This document shows positions 10,306 to 20,272 of a DNA stretch of 64,000 nt, piece after piece; within the stretch, counting starts at the first letter, position 1, and each line of letters starts with the position of its first letter. The notes under the pieces were generated by a model that had not been told where the DNA came from, ran no database searches, and saw nothing but the letters and a program-made list of their open reading frames with translations. The DNA comes from Cordylochernes scorpioides (taxonomy: Eukaryota > Arthropoda > Arachnida > Pseudoscorpiones > Chernetidae): positions 14,054,454 through 14,118,453 of the forward strand of contig CP092880.1 in NCBI GenBank assembly GCA_030710605.1, read 5' to 3'. The position numbers were made by a program, and so were the translations under genes.

Positions 10306-11006
10306 TTATAATACAATATAATATAATGCGGCTTATGATTGTAAAACGACATTTGAAATACTATCCCGCATGTGTTTCTTTTAAACGAAAATTCAAAATT
10401 TATTTCAAGGAGAAATAACGATTATTTCTAACCTTTTTGGATGAGGTATGAAAGGGTGAATTGTGAAGAGTAATGATAAACGGAAAAATAAAAACCTAGT
10501 GGACATGGCATCTACCCGGTAAGCGGAACACTGTGGGTTCGGTTCCCATCCCTGGACACTTTTATTTTTCCGTTTATCATTACTCTTCACAATTCACCCT
10601 TTCATACCTCATCCAAAAGGTTAGAAATAATCGTTATTTCTCCTTGAAATAAATTTTGAATTTTTGTTGTAAAGAAACATGCGGGATAGTATTTCAAATG
10701 TCGTTTTACAATAACAAGCCGCATTATATTATATTGTATTATAAATTACTTTATGCATTATATACGAACGGAAAAATATGTCCAGGGTAGCCTAGTGGAC
10801 ATGGCATCTGCCCCGTAAGCGGAACACTGTGGGTTCGGTTCCCATCCCTGGACACTTTTATTTTTCCGTTTATCATTACTCTTCACAATTCACCCTTTCA
10901 TACCTTATCCAAAAGGTTGGAAATAATCATTATTTCTCCTTGAAATAAATTTTGAATTTTCGTTGAAAAGAAACACATGCGGGATAGTATTTCAAATGTC
11001 GTTTTA
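10306..11006. mobile_element. Compound tRNA-like retroelement, copy 1
   Basis: A 701-bp insertion in repeat D, bounded by the 13-bp duplication CACTTACAGTAAA (10293-10305 and 11007-11019). It contains an inverted body (10306-10492), a partial tRNA-like head with direct body (10494-10740), then a complete tRNA-like head (10780-10854) with direct body to 11006. A 13-bp duplication indicates retro-type insertion rather than a cut-and-paste MITE, despite the long inverted repeats. Relatives lie at 23680-23910, 41147-41966 and 46345-46838. Confidence 0.75.
10780..10854 (+). tRNA. tRNA-like head of retroelement (not a normal tRNA)
   Basis: It folds as a cloverleaf: acceptor GTCCAGG/CCTGGAC, anticodon stem TCTGC/GCGGA with loop CCCGTAA, and T-arm containing GGTTCGGTTCCC. 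The loop would present CGT but has C instead of the invariant U before the anticodon, so a working tRNA is unlikely. The internal A- and B-box-like sequences could serve as a polymerase III promoter for the repeat. Confidence 0.55.
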
Positions 11007-11075
11007 CACTTACAGTAAAAGCAGTCGCCTACCTCTAACCACCATGATTATCATGGCCTTTACAACGTGTACTAG
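11007..11075. repeat. Dispersed repeat D, right part
   Basis: Continues repeat D: AAAAGCAGTCGCCTACC, CACCATGATTATCATGGCC, CGTGTACTAGGGATAA. It contains the perfect short palindrome CCATGATTATCATGG. Confidence 0.65.
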
Positions 11076-11432
11076 GGATAAGCAGAAAAAAATGTCATAC
11101 GATGTGAAATATCTAAAAAGAGTTAGAGATTAAAGGGGGGTTTTCAAAATTTCGAAAATAAAGTATATAAAAAAGGTAGGAATAATTAATTTATAAGTCA
11201 AATATAATACCATTCAGCAAAATGATGTTTTCCATTTTATTATTTTACAATAAGAGGAACCCCTTGCTAAGAAGAGGCCAAAGATAAAAGCGACGAATTT
11301 ATAGCGACGTAGTTTAAATATGTGTCATTGTGGAATCAACTCAGCCTACAAAATATCAGAGTACAAAAATTAAGTAGACCTCAGAAGATCAGACAAAAAG
11401 TGATATTTAATTTATTTATAATTATATTTCTA
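11076..11432. other. AT-rich spacer
   Basis: No gene or recognisable repeat. Confidence 0.4.
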
Positions 11433-11748
11433 CTAGCCGAATGACCCGGGCAACGCCCGGGTTTTACCCGATTAAATGCTTTTATTCAAATACTATTCGT
11501 TACAATTAAAATTGGCGCCGTGGATGTCATTATTGTATAATATATAAATGAGTTTTAAAAATTGTAAAAAAAAAAGAAATGCATCGGTCGGGGATCGAAC
11601 CCGGGCCGCCCGCGTGGCAGGCGAGCATTCTACCACTGAACCACCGATGGTTATGAGAAATGGCCATATTTGGGTATTTATTCCATTCACAAAGCAAACA
11701 ATGACAGAATTGATTAAGAATTGTTGCTTGATTATGACGCTGATAACT
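11433..11748 (-). mobile_element. Helitron 3' part carrying tRNA-Gly, copy 1
   Basis: Read on the minus strand, it ends in the hairpin CCCGGGCGTTGCCCGGG, eight spacer bases and CTAG, followed by host T. That is the Helitron 3' signature. A tRNA-Gly gene lies inside. The other end stops at 11748 where a LINE tail begins, so the 5' end is missing. Homologous 3' ends are at 20273, 22003, 22388, 43318 and 49125. Confidence 0.8.
11580..11650 (-). tRNA. tRNA-Gly (anticodon GCC), Helitron-captured
   Basis: The minus strand gives a 71-nt cloverleaf of glycine type, with TGGTTCAGTGGTAGAATGCT as D-arm region, anticodon loop CTGCCAC (GCC) and T-arm GGGTTCGATCCCC. Two defects stand out. Base 1 is C rather than G, so the top acceptor pair is C:C, and the outer T-stem pair is C:A. 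The second Helitron copy shares the C1 change. It is probably a captured tRNA gene that is now a pseudogene or poorly functional. Confidence 0.85.
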
Positions 11749-11749
11749 T

Positions 11750-11870
11750 CGGACCTGGAGGCTGTTGTTGGGTGCTGTGCTGCCTGGACTATAAGAGCTA
11801 CATCTATTATTTCTTCCTGTGGTGAATCTGTATAAGACCGGTGGTCTTAATAAAGCTTTGTGTGTGTGTA
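11750..11870 (+). mobile_element. LINE 3' end fragment
   Basis: Contains GAATCTGTATAAGACCGG, then GGTCTTAATAAAGCTTTGTG and a TG-rich tail. The same end is found inverted at 53880-53930, where the tail is CAA-type on the plus strand. No coding part is preserved. Confidence 0.5.
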
Positions 11871-12419
11871 TAACACACAACAAGCGTTTTCTAATTGTAA
11901 ATATTTCAGCTAGATTCACCGAAGATACTATATTGTACTTAGCTTTTACCCTTCATTGGAGGTAAACCATTTTTTATTATTCGAAAAAATATTACTATAA
12001 TCATTAAACAATCATTTATTCAATTCTTGACGTTTCAGTAACCATCTGCCACTTTCACAGCGAGACACTGAAACGTCACCCCTCCCCCAACAGAGTTCTG
12101 AATTGTAAAATTTTAGATAACGCCTCTGAAGCTTCTAAACTATACAAAACAATCCATGTACCAATTTTCTCTCCTTTATTCTAACGCGTATATTTGAAAT
12201 AATGAATAGAATGATATTGTGAAGTAGCTCTGTAACTCCGGTCACAAGAAGCTCCATGGGACACCTGTCAATCATCCCTAGACTCGGGGGGGGGGGGGGG
12301 GGGGGGGGGAGACCACAGGTGTGAATGGTTCTCGGAATCTTATCGGCAAATAAGGAAAAGAGACGCCTCGGTGGCTGACCACTCTTGTTATTATTTTACC
12401 TTGGGATATGTTGTTTTAT
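11871..12419. other. Spacer with a 24-base G run
   Basis: Contains an uninterrupted run of 24 G at 12286-12309. No gene seen. Long G runs are prone to sequencing error and form quadruplexes. Confidence 0.6.
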
Positions 12420-12459
12420 TATCTGACTCTCTCTCACTCTCTCTCTCGGCCGTGCGGCC

Positions 12460-12933
12460 ATGCGGCGCGCGAGCTCCGCGTTTTTCAATCTGGAGATGGA
12501 AAACTTCGAGTTTTCCAACCCATATGCAGTACTGGCGGTGAGCCAGGATAAAGATCTACACGACGGTGTGATTCCCATCGAGGTAGCTGAAATGGAAGTC
12601 GATTTATCGACGATAAAATATTCGAAGAAAAATTGTTTGAATTCAGGTGTGAGCGACGGACAGGCAAATTCGCTCGTGAAAAATGGCGGATATGTAAATC
12701 CGGCCGCGGGGGGAAAAAGTGAAATTTGGGCAGAGCAAGTTGAGGCCGCGGAAAAGGACAAAAACACCGAACCTTTCCAATCTGCACAACGGAAAAAAAG
12801 GAAACGGTTTGACTCTAAAAGTCAGCGGGCCCAGATTGTGAGGCCGGACGCTAGCTCTCTAAAACCATCTGGACAACTTCGAAGGATCACGAAGGAGTCC
12901 GTGACCCTCGTCAGGAACAGCAGCAGGCGCTGA
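12460..12933 (+). pseudogene. Gag-like ORF1, N-terminal part
   Basis: A 157-residue frame beginning MRRASSAFFNLEMENFEF. It is polar, with acidic stretches and a basic cluster (QRKKRKRF) that could be a nuclear signal or RNA-binding patch. It stops at 12933, but the downstream Gag frame is already open from about 12856, so the two overlap by about 78 bases. Either a single indel split one ORF1, or expression used a frameshift. I cannot tell these apart. Its partner carries the zinc knuckle. Confidence 0.55.
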
Positions 12934-14039
12934 ACAAAGCTAGATCAGCAGCAGCATCGTTCGACCAATGCTGCTATGTCGAATGGTGCGCGGACTTCCA
13001 TCCCGTGCACTACATGAAGGCCTTGGAGGAGTTGCTGGGGAAGGAATCCGTCTACCAGCTGATGAAGATGTCCGGCCATGTTATGGTCGGACTGGCCAGC
13101 ATTGAGAAGGCGGAGCGCCTGGTGGAGAATGGACTCACCATCAACAACACCTTCCTCAAGACATTCCCGTACAGAAGGAAGGCGGAGAAGATCATCCTCG
13201 GGAACCTGCCCATCGCAGTGAGGGAGGAGGACATCATTGAAGCCCTGCGACCTTACTGCTGGGTTGTCTCCCTGGCCTATGAAGTGGTGTCCTGTAACGG
13301 CTACATCTGGACCACCGGCAACAGGGAGGCCTTCGTCCTCCTGAATGAAGGACGCAAACTCCACCAGCTCCATGTCAAGCTGGTGATCATCTCCAAAGGA
13401 GAGGCCACACCCGCCTACATCACCTACGGCGTTAGGTGTAGTAGATGTCACTGCCAGGGACATCGGCGAGCCACCTGCCCCCAGGGCACCCGAAGTGGAC
13501 CGGTGTTGACACCTCCACTCTCCCAGCCCACCCCCTTCAACAAATCTGCCCTCACTACACCACCTGCGGAACTGTCTGCACCCTTCAAGCAGACCCCCTC
13601 AACATCCTCCAGCCCTGCTGCGCCTGCGTCCGTGGCGAACTTCCCTGTCCGTCCCTACGAGACTCTAGCTCCCGAGCTTCCTGCTCCGGCGCCGAGCACC
13701 AGCCAGTTGCCGTCACCACCAGAGCCCTCCTCGACCAATACTGAGCCATCTGCGGCTCCTGAAGAGGAGAACCAAGACAAGACTGATCAGGTATATAATA
13801 TTTTCATAGAGCTAAACTCTGACTCTATTCTGGCCCCTCTCTATGATGAGGTTGATGATGATGAAGTAGTGGCCGCGGTTCTATGCCGCCCTGACAGAGA
13901 AACACTCCCCGATGAACTCTCGCCTGGAAACAGGAAAATTCTGTACGATTTCCTCGGCGATGCAATTGAGCACGTTGGGGACAAAAATCCCTCTATAAGC
14001 ACGGGCCTTTCCGAACTCAGGACGGCCTTGAACATTTGA
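12856..14039 (+). CDS. Gag-like ORF1, C-terminal part with zinc knuckle
   Basis: The frame is open from about 12856; the first ATG near a plausible start is at 13014. An RRM-like segment (KIILGNLPIAVREEDIIEAL) is followed by VKLVIISKGEATPAYITYGV and one CCHC knuckle, CSRCHCQGHRRATC (C-x2-C-x4-H-x4-C). Then come a long Pro/Ser/Thr-rich linker and an acidic C-terminus. This order resembles ORF1 proteins of TX1/L1-type LINEs, which bind element RNA. It is less likely a domesticated host gene. Frameshifted against its N-terminal part. Confidence 0.6.
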
Positions 14040-14163
14040 CATTGTCCAGACGTCCCTTCAGAGAAGGCTCATGTCTGATGTAAATATATATATATTATTA
14101 TTTATTTATTTATTCTGTATTAAAACTTAAATTTTGCGCTATATAATATTGTATGGACATTGA

Positions 14164-14169
14164 AATAAA
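14164..14169 (+). terminator. Polyadenylation signal AATAAA
   Basis: Canonical AATAAA about 125 bases after the Gag stop, followed by CT-rich sequence. It fits the 3' end of the ORF1-only element. Confidence 0.55.
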
Positions 14170-14200
14170 GTGGTTTCAATCTCAATCTCTCTCTCTCCCT

Positions 14201-14441
14201 ATAAATACCTCTTGTTTATAATTTTATTGGAGAACTAAAAGGTAAATACCCACCTTTATAATAAATTAATTATCCCCAAATTTTCCCTTGCTCTATTTAT
14301 CTCCGGGACAATATGTTAGAACCCAAGGTTTACATAGAGGAATGCAACGTAACTATGTTAGAATCTAAACTACAAAGATATAGTTGAGCAAAATCAATCA
14401 TTCCTCCAGGGAAAAGTGTCTTCTTCAAAAACATTTTATTG
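14201..14441. other. AT-rich spacer
   Basis: No gene seen. Confidence 0.4.
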
Positions 14442-14481
14442 TTCTCTAGCTTTCGGGCACGTACGCCCTTCTACAGGAGAA
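14442..14481 (-). ncRNA. Hammerhead-like motif, AGCU type
   Basis: Minus strand: TTCTC, CTGTAGA, hairpin GGGC/GCCC, GAAAG, CTA, GAGAA. TTCTC and GAGAA pair over five bases as stem I. The AGCU palindrome replaces stem III. CTGTAGA has one change from CUGANGA (U for A at the fourth base), so activity would be impaired. Related copies are at 17031, 17227, 54664 and 58267. Confidence 0.5.
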
Positions 14482-14623
14482 AACATGGTATAATGACACG
14501 CCAATAGAACACGAGTTAAATATAATCGGATACTATTTTACATATTTTTATGAAGATATAAAAATATATTTTTACATATTAACTATTATACAAATTGAGA
14601 CAAAATATTTAAAAATATATATA

Positions 14624-16639
14624 TCTACTTATATAATTGCCTTATTCTGTCTGTCTGTCTGAAGCTCACGGATAGAAAGCGCGCCCATTGGCTGCCGGGC
14701 GAACACGTGACCTCCCTGCCCCCCTCTAGACAACCCTGTTATCAGCAGTGTGTTACATCCACCTGTCTATAGCGGCCATTCTAGACAACCCTGTTATCAG
14801 CAGTGTGTTACATCCACCTGTCTATATAGGTCACCCTGTCTATAGCGGCCACCCTAGATACCCCTGTTATCAGCTGTGTGATACATCCACCTGTCTATAC
14901 AGACCACCCTGCATATAGCGGCCATTCTAGATAACCCTGTTATCAGCTGTGTGATACATACACCTGTCTATACAGGCCACCCTGTATACAGCGTCCACTC
15001 TAGACAACCCTGTTATCAGCTGTGTGATACATACACCTGTCTATAGCGGCCATTCTAGACAACCCTGTTATCAGCAGTGTGTTACATCCACCTGTCTATA
15101 CAGACCACCCTGCATATAGCGGCTATTCTAGATAACCCTGTTATCAGCAGTGTGATACATACACCTGTCTATACAGACCACCCTGTCTATAGCGGCCACT
15201 CTAGACTCCCCTGTTATCAGCTGTGTGATACATCCACCTGTCTATACAGACCACCCTGTCTATAGCGGCCACTCTAGACAACCCTGTTATCAGCTGTGTG
15301 ATACATCCACCTGTCTATACAGACCACCCTGTCTATAGCGGTCACTTTAGGCAACCCTGTTATCACCAGTGTGTTACAATCACCTGTCTATACAGACCAC
15401 CCTGTCTAAAGCGGTCACTTCAGGCAACCCTGTTATCAGCAGTGTGATACATACACCTGTCTATACAGACCACCCTGTCTATAGCGGCTACCCTAGACAA
15501 CCCTGTTATCGGCTGTGTGATACATACACCTGTCTATAGCGGCCACCCTAGACAACCCTGTTATCGGCTGTGTGATACATACACCTGTCTATACAGACCA
15601 CCCTGTCTATAGCGGCTACCCTAGACAACCCTGTTATCGGCTGTGTGATACATACACCTGTCTATAGCGGCCACCCTAGACAACCCTGTTATCGGCTGTG
15701 TGATACATACACCTGTCTATACAGACCACCCTGTCTTTAGCGGCTACCCTAGACAACCCTGTTATCGGCTGTGTGATACATACACCTGTCTATAGCGGCC
15801 ACCCTAGACAACCCTGTTATCGGCTGTGTGATACATACACCTGTCTATACAGACCACCCTGTCTTTAGCGGCCACCCTAGACAACCCTGTTATCGGCTGT
15901 GTGATACATACACCTGTCTATACAGACCACCCTGTCTATAGCGGCCACTCTAGACTCCCCTGTTATCAGCTGTGTGATACATACACCTGTCTATAGCGGC
16001 CATTCTAGACAACCCTGTTATCAGCTGTGTGATACATCCACCTGTCTATACAGACCACCCTGCATATAGCGGCCATTCTAGATAACCCTGTTATCAGCTG
16101 TGTGATACATACACCTGTCTATAGCGGCCATTCTAGACAACCCTGTTATCAGCAGTGTGTTACATCCACCTGTCTATACAGACCACCCTGTCTATAGCGG
16201 CCACTCTAGACTCCCCTGTTATCAGCTGTGTGATACATCCACCTGTCTATACAGACCACCCTGTCTATAGCGGCCACTCTAGACAACCCTGTTATCAGCT
16301 GTGTGATACATCCACCTGTCTATACAGACCACCCTGTCTATAGCGGTCACTTTAGGCAACCCTGTTATCACCAGTGTGTTACAATCACCTGTCTATACAG
16401 ACCACCCTGTCTAAAGCGGTCACTTCAGGCAACCCTGTTATCAGCAGTGTGATACATACACCTGTCTATACAGACCACCCTGTCTATAGCGGCCACCCTA
16501 GACAACCCTGTTATCGGCTGTGTGATACATACACCTGTCTATACAGACCACCCTGTCTATAGCGACCACCCAAGACAACGTGTTTAAAATATATTCGCAC
16601 TCGGGTAAACCCCGGGCGTTGCCCGGGCCATTCGTCTAG
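14624..16639 (+). mobile_element. Non-autonomous Helitron with internal minisatellite
   Basis: Starts with TC (TCTACTTATATAATTGCC) after host A. Ends with the hairpin CCCGGGCGTTGCCCGGG, spacer CCATTCGT and CTAG before host T, with no target duplication, all Helitron hallmarks. Length 2016 bp. A tandem array fills the interior and there is no Rep/helicase ORF. A shorter copy with identical ends is at 35625-36129. Confidence 0.9.
14720..16580. repeat. Minisatellite inside Helitron
   Basis: Units contain AACCCTGTTATCAGC, GTGTGATACAT, CACCTGTCTATACAG and CTATAGCGGCCA. Two unit lengths occur, about 74-75 bp and a shorter one of about 56 bp lacking the ACAGACCACCCTGTCT block, so some parts show a two-unit higher-order pattern (for example 15480-15900). 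Confidence 0.95.
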
Positions 16640-16904
16640 TCTCTAATAAGAGGACAAACACATAAATAAATATAGGCTACCAGAAAAAAACCAAGGAAGT
16701 AAGGAATACATAGCTAGGTTGTAGTTATTAGGGGATTATATAGGAGATATTATTATAGATAATAATAATGATACTTTATATTTTTAAAAACGAAACTTAT
16801 ATCTGGAAGCCTGATGTTTTCACTTTAATATTGATACCGTGAATCTGCATGGGGTCACCTCAGTAATTGGATGACATTGTAAATAGAACCAAGAAGCCCG
16901 GGTA

Positions 16905-16960
16905 GTTGGTGACTTCTGTAAGTGGTGGCTCCAGGAACCTGGAATAACTAAATAAATAAT
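16905..16960 (+). repeat. LINE 3' end remnant
   Basis: GGCTCCAGGAACCTGGAATA followed by an A/T tail. The same end occurs at 20150-20185 and 53785-53815, so this is a very short 5'-truncated LINE copy. Confidence 0.5.
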
Positions 16961-17030
16961 GATCATACATATGATTATTTTTTTCAAATCTAAAAGCTTG
17001 AAGGATGAGTTTCTTTTGCAAATAAATTTA

Positions 17031-17065
17031 TTTCGAGCTTTCGGGCAACGCCCTTCTACAGGAAA
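17031..17065 (-). ncRNA. Hammerhead-like motif, AGCU type, left arm
   Basis: Minus strand: TTTC, CTGTAGA, GGGC-GTT-GCCC, GAAAG, CTC, GAAA. Stem I is TTTC/GAAA, different in sequence from the copy at 14442 but still paired. Confidence 0.5.
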
Positions 17066-17226
17066 ATTAAAAATAAATTATATTACACTGAGATTAAGCG
17101 AGGCAAATGTATAACAAACTATATAAAATAAATATCAGAAACAAACACACGTGAGACTACTCGTGCGTCAGATACATATGAATAAGTCAATAAACTGATT
17201 TTTTAAATATATTTGTGTATATATAT

Positions 17227-17280
17227 ATTCCTGTAGAAGGGCGTTGCTCGAGAGAGAGAGAGAGAGAGAAAGCTCAAAAT
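17227..17280 (+). ncRNA. Hammerhead-like motif broken by a GA microsatellite
   Basis: ATTC, CTGTAGA, GGGCGTTGCTCGA, then about ten GA units, AAAGCTC. The GA run has expanded exactly at the CGA-AAG junction, that is inside the conserved GAAA box. The ribozyme-like core is destroyed here. Confidence 0.5.
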
Positions 17281-17339
17281 AAATTTATTTCCAAAAGAAA
17301 CTCATCCCTCAAGCTTTTAGATTTGAACATTCTATTACG

Positions 17340-19690
17340 GGATTAGCCTATTAAATTTGATTATTTTATTGAAATGATTTTTATTATATATTCATTTTTT
17401 AAATATTTAGTAAAGCCGCTAACGAAATACCATTTCCTTAGGTGGTGACTACCTTTATAAAAGAACAAACAAATCTTAATTAAATGATAAGTTTCAGGGA
17501 AAGAGTTTCTTTAATGAAACAATCTCTTGATTCTCCACATGTGAATCTGTCCACATTCTCCAGGTCTGTGGTTTATCTATCTCTCTTGTAGCGTTCATAG
17601 TCAATCAGTGAAAGCTTGTGTGTGTGTGTGGAGAATAAGATTGTAACAAGAAAAGAAAGAGAAGAATTTTATATATTATATAATCTAAAATACAAATATT
17701 TTATTTTTTTTAAAAACATATATTTTATTTTTTCATTCATTGACTGTTCTGCATTTTTGACCATATATTCAAAAAAATATCACTTTTAATTATTATTGTT
17801 GTAAATATGTATATTTAACCCTACCTATCTTTTATTCACGATTATAGAATTCATTATATAAATTCTATATTCCTGTGATATAAATAATTTTATGTATATT
17901 TTTACTTCAAGAGATTCAAAATAAAAATCTGCTTGAAAGGTAAATAATTATCTTCACTTTTCCACGACTGCACCTCTTTTCAACAATCAAACACACAAAA
18001 AAATTCTAATCTATAACATACATATTTGTTACAAAATTTGTACAGAAATGTTAATAGCGCAGATTATAAAGGCAGTATATTTTTTTTTTAATTCTCTTCA
18101 TCCACAACTTGCAAGCCTAACTTCGAGCGAAGTCTCCCGCGAACGACCTTTCCTTTGGTGACCACCTTTGTAAAAAAAAAAAAAAAAATATCCATCACCT
18201 GAAATGATCAAATCTCTAGTGAGGCCACCAATAGAAGAAACCAGAAATAGCCGCATTTTTAGGAATAGAAAGACCATAATATATTAAAATACTTTAATTT
18301 TAAATATTAATATTAATCTGAATGAATAAAAAATACCAAGTGTGTGTTATAATCGTGTGCTGTTTATTAGCAACATGAAATATATATATATTATATAAAG
18401 AAATAGTTAACAGATGCTTAATTTGCGATATAGTCCAATTTTGTTGAAAATTCTGGGAAAATATTGAAGTAAAAGTACAAATATAATGATTAAAATAGTT
18501 TTAAGGAACAAATTCTCTCGAATACACTTTAATTCTTTTGATATTAATGCTTCTTTGGTAATTTATTCGAAAATAAAATTGTTGTTAAAAAAGTATAAAA
18601 TATATTCATTTTAGTGTGAAATATATTGATAAATTAAGTATTTTCATAAATATTTATAATTTTAAAAGAATGCAGACGTTTATCTGCATTATATTTTTCT
18701 AGTTAATCGAAAATAGTAGAAAAAAAAACAGTACTAAGTAATGTAACAGCAGAAGAATCTAACAAAGCGAAGACGCCATCAAGGCTCTCAGCCAATCAGA
18801 AGCTAGCATCGATCTTTTGCTAATTACACTACAAAAGGAAGACAAAAGACAATTTCCAATTTGTTGTTTACTACTTTCTACTCTGTGCAATATTCATCGA
18901 AATGTTTCAGCGTTTTCTCTAAATATTTTAGTATAGCCGAATAACTTTTGAACACAATTTAATTGTTTAACTTTTATTTATATTTTGGCAATAATTTCAG
19001 TGAAAAAGACATTTAAAAAATTATATTATGATAAAAATATTCACATTATATACCCATATTTTTATTTTTTGTTCGATTTCTTTAATTTTCTATAAATTCT
19101 AAAAATATTTTAAAAAATCAAAATGGCGACAATATATTCAGACGAACATTTCAGCGATGATATCTGAATATATTAACTCTTCTACTCTAAATATGGAAAT
19201 ATGTAACACATACATATGTAAATATGGACATTTTAAGAATCAATTAGGATTTTTATATTTTTACGTTTTCTTTTATTTTCCTGATTTTTGTCAATATTTT
19301 GTGTGTGTGTGTGTTTTTTTTTTTAATAATCATGAAGTTTCTCGTTATTATATATGACTGCAAGATTATATTCGGCCTCTTGACTTTATTTTTGCTGTCA
19401 TAGACAGCCTTAGAAGTGTTTTTTAAAATTGACATAATCTGTCATTATATTGTAGCGGATTAAGCCTAACTTAAGTTTGATGTCGATAAAAACGTAATTT
19501 AAAATTGCGCTTGTATGTAATATTTATGACAAAATCTATCTAGTGATATAAAAAACGATTTAAATCTTTATTTAATTATATACAAAAGAAATTTTGAATA
19601 TCAGCAATAGTTAGCGATCATATATTTTATTATATTTAGGCATTATTACTTATAAGTTAGCTATTATTTTCTATTGATGATGTGATGAAT
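17340..19690. other. Long AT-rich stretch, no gene seen
   Basis: More than 2.3 kb of AT-rich sequence. Two related short blocks, ACCTTTCCTTTGGTGACCA near 18147 and ACCATTTCCTTAGGTGGTGA near 17428, suggest one more diverged repeat. No RNA gene or coding domain was recognised. Confidence 0.4.
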
Positions 19691-19759
19691 TCTTTAATGA
19701 TCTGTTTAAAAAATAATGAGAAATATTATCAATATATATATGCAAAATTATATATTTTC

Positions 19760-20190
19760 CTCTCTTCAGGAGAATTGCTTCCACTCCAAGCCATCTACTT
19801 ATATTTCTACCAAAATCTACCTTGGAGAGGCCCCCACCACCATCCTTACAGGCCATGTACTGGCAGACATTACACGTGTGCATCCCGAAACAGACCCTAC
19901 CTGCATCCACTGTTCAGAAGAGCCACAGACAGTTGATCATCTTCTCTTCAGTTGTCCAGCATTCCTGAGACATAGGATACAAACAGCTGCTTGGACTGAC
20001 CCACCTCAATCTTACATCTATGGCCAGCCTTCCAGACTCAACCTCAGCATGAAACTTCCTGGTCAACTGGTTCAACTCAACAAACAAAACAGGACGCAAA
20101 TAAAAGCGCTTTGCACTAATCCATACTAGTGAGCTGGACTCCCCTAGTTGGCGCTCTGTGTTCCAGGAACCTGGGTTATAAATATCCCTC
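19760..20190 (+). pseudogene. LINE reverse transcriptase C-terminus (5'-truncated)
   Basis: The frame at 19716-20129 includes EAPTTILTGHVLADITR, then PTCIHCSEEPQTVDHLLFSC and PAFLRHR. This Cys-Cys-His-Cys pattern (C-x2-C-x8-H-x4-C) is typical of the region after the RT or RNase H domain in Jockey/I-type LINEs. The 3' UTR holds GTGTTCCAGGAACCTGGGTT, shared with 16905 and 53785. The catalytic RT domain is absent: a normal dead-on-arrival 5' truncation. Confidence 0.7.
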
Positions 20191-20272
20191 TATTTTTTTC
20201 CGTCAGAATATATCTTTCAAGTTCTCCTTACACTGAAATCTTGTAGAACTCATCTTGTTGCTTTATAAATTA

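Larger units (their letters stand above)
12420..14200 (+). mobile_element. Gag-only LINE-like element (ORF2 absent)
   Basis: A CT-rich start leads into two overlapping frames (12460-12933 and about 12856-14039) that together look like one ORF1/Gag protein. Directly after the stop come an AT-rich 3' region, AATAAA at 14164-14169 and a CT repeat. No endonuclease or reverse transcriptase follows, so this is an ORF1-only derivative, or possibly a Gag-derived gene. Confidence 0.6.
16982..17328. repeat. Foldback repeat with two hammerhead-like arms (AGCU)
   Basis: The left arm has CAAATCTAAAAGCTTGA and GATGAGTTTCTTTTGCAAAT; the right arm has the complements ending in AAGCTTTTAGATTTG. A hammerhead-like box set sits at the inner end of both arms. 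A roughly 160-bp AT-rich centre separates them. Confidence 0.7.

Noticed and set aside
10306..11006. MITE of a DNA transposon
   Set aside because: The 13-bp target duplication and tRNA-like heads fit retroposition better.
12460..14039. Domesticated host gene as main call
   Set aside because: Possible, but the frame break and LINE-like 3' end fit a retroelement better; kept as an alternative.
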